Shown: positions 43,640 to 52,600 of the stretch, one piece after another
Layout of the letters: the number at the start of each line of letters is the position of its first letter
How positions within the stretch are numbered: the stretch's first letter is position 1
Assembly: GCA_905221605.1 (NCBI GenBank)
Contig: CAJNDS010002523.1
Coordinates: forward strand, 1,237,098 to 1,301,097
Source: Symbiodinium natans
Lineage: Eukaryota; Sar; Dinophyceae; Suessiales; Symbiodiniaceae
Direction of reading: 5' to 3'
Length of the DNA: 64,000 nucleotides
Made by a program: the position numbers and the translations under genes
Notes under the pieces: model-generated
What the model was told of the DNA's origin: nothing
Database searches by the model: none
What the model saw: only the letters and a program-made list of their open reading frames with translations

Positions 43640-43740
43640 GCAGAAACGCCACGTACAATTTCATACATATATATATATACATATACACACATCCAGACAT
43701 GCATATGCGCATGTATCCCTAAGCTCTCTCCCCAACCCCA
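43640..43740. repeat. TA/CA microsatellite region
   Basis: (TA)n and ATACACAC runs around 43663-43692, followed at 43820-43950 by G-rich GGTTTGGGGG repeats and a poly-G run. Open frames here are low-complexity. Confidence 0.8.
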
Positions 43741-44296
43741 GCCTGTCTTCACGGCACTGGTTGCCTTGGACTTCCACCTCAGCTGGGTGGTTGTTGGTGA
43801 GGGCTCCAGTGTCTCAGCAGGTTTGGGGGGGTTTTGGGGGGTTTGGGGGGGGTTTGGTTTGGGGGTTTGGTTTGGGGGGGTTTGGGGGGGTTTGGGTCGG
43901 GGACATGGCAGAGCTTTCGGCGCCTTTGACACGGGGGGGGGGGGGGGGCTTCCCCCACGTTGCTGGAAACTTGGTACCAACAGTCCTTCATAGGGATTAC
44001 AGTATCCCTACTCCCAACGGGAAACTTAAGTACCAAGGCTAGAGATTGACGCTATAAGCCGACTTAAGTAACCACAAAGCCCTACAAAGTAAGCCCCGGA
44101 GCCCGAATGCTAAGCCCGAAGCCCTACAGTAAACTCCAAAAAGCTGGAACCTCCTTGTCCCCATACCCCCTAAAAGGTATACTACAGGGAATCCCAGCTA
44201 TAATCATCTTTAAACCATGTTCCAACTTTTCGGGAGTTTAACCCTACACCCTAAGCCCTAAGCCTTAAACCCTAAACTCGAAGCCCTTTTTTGCAC

Positions 44297-44340
44297 AAGC
44301 TGCTGGTTGATGACGATGGTGAACTCCACAGCCTTCGGGC
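44297..44340 (-). CDS. Flavoprotein reductase exon 3' of the retrotransposon
   Basis: 44 bp after CTCAG; the first two bases complete a Gly codon. Reads PKAVEFTIVINQQL and ends in phase 0 at a GT donor (GTGCAA). Matches the strand after YSIASS in the FAD domain. Its upstream partner exon is 11.4 kb away, beyond the inserted Copia element. Confidence 0.85.
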
Positions 44341-44928
44341 CTGAGGTTTGGGGTTGGGGGATTCAGGGTTTTTAGGGTTCCAGGTTCTAGGGCGGTTTAG
44401 CGTTTCGGGTTTAGGGTTTAAGGGTTCCAGGGTTTTGAGGTTGGGGTTTCCGGGTTCCGGGGTTCCATGGCTTTAGGGTTTTAGGGCTTAGGGGTTTCCA
44501 GTGTTTCGGGTTGTGGGGTGCGAGGTTTTGGGGTTTGGGGTTCTAGGGTGTCAGGGTTTTGGGTTCAGGGGTTTTCGGGCTTAGGGTGTAGGGTGGGGTT
44601 TAAGGTTCACCCTAAACCCTAAACCCTGAACCCTGAACCCTAAACCCTAAACCCTAAACCCTAAACCAGGGTTTTGGTCCATAGGGTAGCGGCTTCCGGC
44701 AGGCCCGGAAGCCCCAAAAGCCCCAGAGACCTATTTACAATCCGTTCTGCCCCTAAACCCTAAACCCTAAACCCTAAACCCTAAACCCTAAACCCTAAAC
44801 CCTAACCCCTAAACCCGAAACCCTAAGCCCTAAGCCCTAAGCCCCAAGCCGCTAAGCCCTATGTCCCGCACCCTACACCTCCAAAACCCTAGAGGCCCTA
44901 CACTCTATGAACCCCTAAACCCCTAAAG

Positions 44929-45026
44929 CTAGTTCAGGGTTAGGATAGCATTAAAAGTTTAAATTTCTGCTCCTGTTGGGTTTAAGCACCCTTAAAAATA
45001 TAAAATGTTACCCAACTATGACAAAG
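44929..45026. repeat. Third copy of the introner-like repeat
   Basis: Starts CTAGTTCAGGGTTAGGATAG and ends TTACCCAACTATGACAAAG. Lies within the 11.4 kb intron. No exon border is visible at either end. Confidence 0.6.
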
Positions 45027-45884
45027 CAAACCCCTGACAAGCTGCACTCCGAGACTTGAACCCCTAAACCCTAAACCCTAAACCCCAAACCCCTAACCCC
45101 TAAACCCTAAACCCTAAACCCTAAACCCTGAACCCCAAACCCCTCTAAAAACCATCTAAAAACGTTTAGACCCCTCCGAGAACCATCTACAAACCATTAC
45201 AGTCCAATAAAACAAACCCAAGACCCTAACCCCAAACCAAACCGAAACCCTAAATGTGGAGCCGTCCTTGGTCATATGCACTGGTTTTGGGAAACTCAAT
45301 TTTTGGAGGGCCTTTGGAGATGTATTTTGTTTAGAGTGTTTTTTGTTTTTCGACGGTTTTGAAAAGGCGGTGTAGATGGTTGTTTTCGACGGTTTTTGGA
45401 GGACTTTTGAATGATTTTGAAGGGGTTTTAGAAGGCGGGTTTGTGGCGGGTCCTTCAAGGGTTTTGAATGTATGTTTTGGAGGGTTTTCAAACGGTTCCA
45501 GGGGGCTTCTAGACAGGGATTTTGGGAGGATTTTTACACATTTTTGTTTTTGGATTGTCTTTAGAGGCTGTTTTCCTAAGGAACAACAGCAAGTGCTACG
45601 GAAACCACCATGCGTAAAACGTGCCAAGGCTCTCAACCTCTCCTACTTCTGAGGGCGGTGCGCGAGCAAAACAGGAGAGGCTCACAAGCACTCCTTCTAA
45701 GGAACCCTAGACCCTAAACCCTAAACTCTAAACCCTAAACCCAGAAGTTCTAAGGGCCGGTGCTTTAAAGGCGGCCGCTCCAAACGACATGCCACTGGAC
45801 GGGCCGTTGCGCTGCCGAAGATCGCTGGTTCAGCCAATGTGCCGCCGAAGATACTCCATGGAGGCGTGAGGTAAGGTTTACCCG

Positions 45885-46095
45885 GACCACCCTTCCTCGT
45901 TCAGGATCAACATGAGCTTAGGACTTGCTTTGCACCCCTCCGCCGAGCGCCACTCCGCCGAGCCCCACTCCGCCGAGCAGTCAGACCCACTGCTGTCCTC
46001 CTCCGGCAGCGCCGCTGAGGCCTCCTCCTCCTTCACCCGCTCGCGGCGGCGCTTGGCCTGCCAGTACTCCTCCTCCTCCCTGTAGCCGGCGCACA
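45885..46095 (-). CDS. Glu-rich coding-like island within the intron, unidentified
   Basis: After GGCTACAG the minus strand reads REEEEYWQAKRRRERVKEEE, then Ser/Glu-rich repeats containing SAEWGSAEWRSAEG. Protein-like but low complexity. The flavoprotein frame is complete without it. Could be an alternative exon or a nested fragment. Confidence 0.35.
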
Positions 46096-46297
46096 TCATG
46101 AAAGGGCCAAAAAAAAGGACCCTATCTAGGCCGTCCCAACTGCACAAAGTCGAGAACGCGTACCCAACGTCCGTGGAGGACGGGGGCTTAGGGAGCCGAA
46201 AACCCCAAACCCGGACAGTACTTCATTGAGGAACAGACCCTGACTCAGATTAGGACCCCTTTTCGAATTCAAGCTTAGGGTTTAGGGCAAAGTTTAG

Positions 46298-46302
46298 GGT
46301 TT
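46298..46302. repeat. Target-site duplication GGTTT, left
   Basis: GGTTT directly precedes the left LTR and is repeated at 55585-55589. Both are part of TTTAGGG repeat, so the element inserted into a telomere-type array. Five bases is the usual Copia duplication length. Confidence 0.85.
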
Positions 46303-46608
46303 TGTTGATGCCTTCGGGTGGCATCTGATGCAGCTGAATCCATGGCTGCACACGACAAATTGCGGAGCTCTGATTTCTTTTAGCACACAAGCTGTCTCTT
46401 CGAAAGATCTTTGGCTCTACGAAAGTCTGCTGACTGTGCATGTACAAAAAGAGATTGTCGTCAGCTGTTGCCTTTCGTGTGTGAACCTTTGTGTTCGAAC
46501 GTCTGCTGGTTCTGGCCCAAGGGGTTTCAACCGCAGCCCTCCCTTGTGCCGAAAGTTGCCGCCAAACGGAGGTGTCGATGTGGATCACCTGGAAGAGGGT
46601 CTTTTGCA
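46303..46608 (-). repeat. 3' LTR of the Copia element
   Basis: 306 bp, left border TGTTGATGCC, right border GGTCTTTTGCA on the plus strand; equal to 55279-55584 as far as I can compare. On the minus strand it begins TGCAAAAG and ends CATCAACA. Confidence 0.95.
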
Positions 46609-46619
46609 CTCCTCCTCAA
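46609..46619 (-). promoter_or_regulatory. Polypurine tract of the Copia element
   Basis: On the minus strand the bases just before the 3' LTR read TTGAGGAGGAG. A purine run touching the 3' LTR is the normal plus-strand primer. Confidence 0.75.
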
Positions 46620-46652
46620 GGCCTGCGAAAGCCAGGCATTGCCTTTCTTTCT

Positions 46653-49600
46653 TCAAATAGACTTCCAGTTGTGGATCGTCCTCGACGCCTCGTGTCTGGA
46701 GCTCAAATTGGCCCACTTTAGCAGCACCTTTCCATGTAAATCCTTCTGCCTCCACAGCCACAAGAGGTAGCGATACTGGCGTAGTGTTGGACCCATAGTC
46801 GTTCCAATCTGCTCCACCAGCACATCAGCTAATCTTGCAGCCAAGTCCTGCTTCAGCCCACTCAACTGAAGCCCATGCATGCGAAGCCCTTCTCGAATGT
46901 CCTCAACCTTCATCAGCAGGATCGTATCGATGATTGCCCGCTTGGCCTCACCAGTCACAGCCTCTGGATCATCCAGCTCCTGTGAACTCGGGGTTGTTGG
47001 CGGTTGAAACCAAGCATCCGGTCGGGCACGCATGGGAGTTGACGAGGTTGTACTCCATGCTGTCAAAGAAGGTGCCGGGCGCACCTCTCTCATCTCCTGG
47101 ACCTCTCCCTCGACTTCACGAATGGCTGCCCTTGACGATGAACTGCCATGCTCGCCCCTTTCACGGACGACTGGTCTGGAGCCTTCATCTCTCCCAGGAA
47201 ATGCTTGTGCCCTCTTCCTCAGCTCCTTCTCAATGGCCGCTGCTGTTGCCTCTTGTAACTTTCGGAGTCGCTTCACCTTTCGCTCCGAAGCCCCAGGAGT
47301 GCATTCCCTGTAGAATTCAATGACGCCCCATCTCAAGGCCTCATACAACATCACAGCACCAAGCAGGGTGAGCATCACCAGGAAGATGCCAACCAGGTCC
47401 CAGTCCAGCTGTAATCGCATAGGTGCTTGTCCACTGATCTCCTCGTTGTGGACCTCCCTGGACTCCACTCCCAGCATCATCAGACAGCACAGCATAGCAA
47501 CCATCACCTTCGTTACATGGGTCGTAGTCGCCGAAGACACCGGTCTCCTCTTTATCTCGCCTTCCTGACCAACCCCCCACAACGCCAGCAAGTCCCTGAT
47601 TCTCTGTCCACTGAGGGCTTTTGTTAGGATGTCCGCCGGTTGTGTGATTCCGGGCTGGTGCCGGGCCAATATATCTCCATCAGCGATTCGCTCCTGTAGC
47701 CATGCCGCCTTCAACCGGAGATGTCTCGTTCTCCAGCTTCCTGTCCCAGAGCCAATTGCTAAAGCACTTGTACTGTCGCTAGCAATGACCTTCGTCTCAG
47801 GCTCCACGTACAGGTCCATCAACATGGCTTCTACACCCATAAGTCCCACCGCACCATCGAGGATAGCAAGGAGTTCGCTTTCCCCTGTGCTCAGGGCTAC
47901 GGTAGCTTGGCGAGCACTCCGCCATGCCAGCGGGGTTCCGGACCAACATATGACCCAGCCCGTGTGCGACCGGTTACTGGAGGGAGCGAAGGCGGCATCC
48001 GGGTACAAGATCAGATTGGTGCCATCATCCCTGATTGCCATCTTGTAGTCCCCTGTGGTTCGAAGGTATCTCAGGATCTTGTGGGCAATGTTGATGCATC
48101 GCATGGGTGCCTTCAGAGTTATTGATGCCATAAGGGAGCAAGCAAAGCTCAGGTCAGGGCGAGTCTTCTGACTGAGCCACATGATCTCGCCTGTCAATCT
48201 CTGAGCAACCGCCACCCCTTCCGGAGACGGCTCTTCATCATCTGAGCCCACCTCAAACGATGCAGCTTCCCGAGACAGAGGAATTTTGTCTCTCTCCTCC
48301 TGACCCACCATGTTCTCCCGAAGGATCTCCTCCACGTATCCATGCTGGCTGACGTAGATGAGGTCACCAGTGCTATCGAGATGCAACTCCATCCCCAGGA
48401 ACCTGATAGATTCCCCATGCCTTAGTATCGTCAAAGGGGACGTCTTCCACGTCTGCTGAATTGTTTCCGCCAGCTCCTTGATGGCTTCCTCCTGGCTGAT
48501 CAACAGGAAATCGTCGACATAGCATATCAGGACACCCATGACGGTTCCCCATCGGTTTCTAAAGACCCACCATGAAGTCACCGTCCGACCACGCGTCAAC
48601 GTCCACCCGCTCGGAAACCTCATCTCCTTGAGGGTTTTATCCCTGAATGCCGACCACAGGGCTGGCGCCTGTCGCAATCCATAAAGTGCTCTCACCAGTC
48701 CCCATAGCTCGCCATAGTCGATGAGGTTCATCTTCTCGAGGACCTTGGGTGGGGTGACAATGATGGTCAGTCCTGTTCCCTCGCGATCTATCGGTGTCCT
48801 CAAAAACGCTGCCACCACATCGATCAATCCCACAGACCATTTTTTCCTCCTCGACAACACCAATCCCGCCCGAACGGCTTCCGAGGGTGCCGTCTCTGAG
48901 TAAAGATCACTTTGGTCTCTGTTAGCGAAGTTTCCACAGACCACTAACCTCGCCTTTCTTTTGTACCAAGTACTGGGATCTTCAATGTCCGGGTTGTCGC
49001 CAGGTTTGACGGTGTAGACCATCTTGGTAGGCAATCGCTGAGCTCCAGGGCGCTGTAGCCATTCCGACCGTTCAGGAGATCCCAACGCAAGCTTTTGTAT
49101 GGCCACACTCACACTGTTGAGCTCCTTCTCGATAGCCGGAATCCATTTCTCCCAGTTAGCCTCCACCTCCCTTGGATCCACGTTGTGCGTCACCTCGAGA
49201 GGTCCAAGCAAATTGGCAAGCAAGTCCTCCACCCCTTTTGTGAATGCAGGCTCGACCTTATTCATTGATGGTAGGCCACCAAGTTGTTGAGAAGTCGCTC
49301 CTCCTATCCTGACCATTCCATGCCTTGCTTCTAAGAACATTTCCCAGGTCTCATCTCCTGCGTCCGGGACAATCACTTCCTCCGGCTCAACTTCACGGTC
49401 AACCTCCATGGTATTGATCGCTACTTCGCCCTTGTTCAGGAAGTACTCTGGTAGTTGTGAAGGTGGTGGGACGAAGCCATAGTCCTCGAGCTCCTGCACC
49501 ATTTCTCGAGAAAGGCTACCAAAGCAGTTCGGGGTGTAGGCGATAAGAACTGTTCTCGTTCCTGTCCACGGCAACACCTCATGTGTTTTCCTTGGCAGAA

Positions 49601-52600
49601 AGGTCATACACCGGCCCACCTTGATTCTGTGAACTTGCCCATATAGCCGTCTTCCACGATCATCTTCTCGCTCCATGACCTCCCCTGTGACCACATCACC
49701 TGGTGATAGCTCCACCCACAAATCACCTCCTTTTTCTGGAACTCGCACCGGGATCACGCTGTTGAAGGCCTTCTCATCATTGTTGGAATCCTTATGTATT
49801 CCTCGCTCAGCATTCCTCGCCACCCAGATGGCCATGTAGTTCGCCTCGGGGTTCTCCTCGGTGACGATCCGAGTCAGTACCTTTGTTAACTCGGGATACT
49901 CTCGTAGCCCTCGAAGCCATCCAACAGCACCCCCATGGCGATACACTCCAAACTTTTTGTCCTCGAAGAAGCCAGTCTCTGCCAGCTCATCCACCATCTT
50001 TAGCGCTAAGGACTGATTCCAATCCTCCAGGAGCACCTTGCATTTGTCACCGATGTACGTGGCCATCTCCTCCTCGGACAGCTCCAACCTTCGCATCTCA
50101 ACGGCCTCCACTGGGGTCTTTCCTACGATCCTCTTCCGTGGTGCCGGCGCCTCCTCTACTTGTAGTTCTTCATGTGGTAGTCCTGGGTCGATTAGTCGTG
50201 GACGTACGTGGAAGGTGTGAATGAACTTCTCCTTACCCTTTTCGTCTTCCGGAACATACACGACATGTCCCTCGTCCATCAGATTGCTCAAGCCCACATA
50301 GGTGCCCTTGATCCACTTCGTCTCAAATGCCCGCTCTCGCCTTCTTGGTCCAGACGAGTCAAAGGCCTTCTGCTTCACATGGACCACTGCACCGAAGGGA
50401 GCCATAAGACGACTCTTCCATCCAAGCACCTTTGCCCTCTGGATAGCTGTGGCTGCTTCCACCGCTGTTGGCCATAGTCTCACTGGAAGTTTTGATGCCA
50501 GCAACAACGTCCTGGCTTGATCCTTAATCCATCGCACTGTACTTTCCGCTTGTCCATTTCCTTGAGGAATTCCCGGCTCCGACCATGTAGCCCTTATTCC
50601 CTGATCTCGTAGCCACGTTCTGATTGAGTGGTTGAATGTCTCACCCTTATCAGCATGTAGGCGGAACACAGGTAGGCCTCGAGAGTGCAGGTACAGGACG
50701 ATGTCCTGAATCACCCCCTTCACCGCTGCGGAGCCATTGTTGGTTAGTGCCCGGGCAAACAAAAGGTGTGTGGTTTCAGGACATTCACAATCTGGGAAGG
50801 TCACTCGCTCACCATCAGGGATCTTTTCGTCCTCCTCTTCATGTGGTTGGTGTTGTCCTGAGTCCTCTCCTACCTCAGAGGCAGGTTCAGAAGGTGCGTA
50901 GATCGAGTCCTCGTAGTCCTTGAACTCCTCCCTTTGCTTAGTGGTGCTTCCCGCAAACCCACCATTGACTCGATCAAGCTCTCGATCATCCTCCTCCTGG
51001 GGGTGGTATTCTTGGGCCTCGTCCAAGTCCGGCTCATAATCCATATCGTCACCGACCTCAAAGGGATCCTCTGCCTCAGGTATCGGCAGCGCTGATGAGC
51101 CTTCTCCCTTCCTTTCAACTTCGTCTTCATCACCTCGACCGTCGTCACCTGGTGGCTGTCTGCCCGTGTATCCCTTCACATACTCCTTGGGAAGGACGTA
51201 CTTGGCCACCAACATGTAGCGTAGATTTTTCCCCATCGTGCCCTTCGAGGTGACATCCAAGCCAGGCTTTACAGGACCTGCCAAGTCGATCGTCAAGGCG
51301 AACGTGTCCGGATGTCGAATTCGACCATGACGACGGCCCGTTCCTCGAGCCATTACGCATGTCAAACAGTCCCGACGATAGTCTGCATGCCCCGAACGGA
51401 CGTGTCGCTGCCATTGCTCCGGAGATATCGCCAGCTTCATGGGACAGCACAATGGTTGCCGATCCCAAAGTCTCATCGCCATCACCATGCTATCCACTAA
51501 CCCCGGTGACCACTCAGAGGTGACCTTGCCCAAGGGAACCGCCTCCTCCTTGCCCGGGTCCTCGTAGCCGATGCCGTCTAAGCCCAGGAGGTAGTAGACA
51601 TTCGTGCCCAGGATTGTGTGAAGGGGCGCTAAAGCCCCCATCCTTTGTTGATTGAACTTTACCTGAACCATGTCCATCTCCTCCTGGAACTCCCTCCACA
51701 AGTCCGTAGACCACAGCGAGCCATCACCCCTTGGAGCCGGGTGCTCAAGAGCAAAGGCAACTGCTCGTCCCTTATTGGTTGTCATGCATGTTGTAGCTCT
51801 GGACTCCCTAGCTATGACATAAAGCCACAGCATGCGTGTGATGACCTTCAGGACCTTGACACTCTGCTCGTCGAGACCATCGCCCTCGAAGAGCATAGAC
51901 CTGCCAGGTGGCCCTCCCAGAACTCCATCGATCCGGCCATTCAATGCCCCCCACAGGAGTAGTCGCCACGTTGAACTCCTCAGCACACTGTGTCCTTGAC
52001 ATCGGGCTATGTCTAATTCCAGGACCGCCGTGTTTCCCTGGTCAAGTTGAAACATCTTGTAGTGTCCCGGGTCACCTGCAAACATGTGGATGACCCACTT
52101 CTTTGCCCCCCACAAGTATCTCTTCTGTGGACGAGTCAGGAAGTCGACTCCCTTGAAGACCTCCCAGCCCGCGTCCTTGATATCGTCCTGCACCAGGTCC
52201 CGGAGACACTCTTCTGGCACATTTCTCAGGAACGGAGCATCCCTGAGACTTCTCAGTCCAGCTTCCAAAGATCCCGTGGCCACATACTCGCTCAGGTAGT
52301 CCTTCCACCCCTTATCCATTTGGAGAGCTGCCATCGCCACCAAGTCCTGGGTCTCCGCTGTCTCGTTCTCTAGAATCTCCCTCCTTTTGTCCTCGATCTT
52401 TGTGATGAGGGAGAGGGCCTCGGCTTCACAAAGCTGAGGACATCCACCTGAGACACTCAAGGGGATGCGGTTGTCGCTCTTGTCGTACAGGTAGCACTCG
52501 GACGGGGACCATCTCAGAGTATACCCAAGGGTCTTCACAAGCTCTCCCATGGGCACAATTGTTTGTCCTCCTTCATCACCCGCACCTGTTCTGGAGGCCT

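Noticed and set aside
46328-46660. Open frames within the LTRs (about 95-119 codons, both strands)
   Set aside because: They appear in both LTR copies and end at the borders; the only LTR coding use I accept is the polyprotein start.
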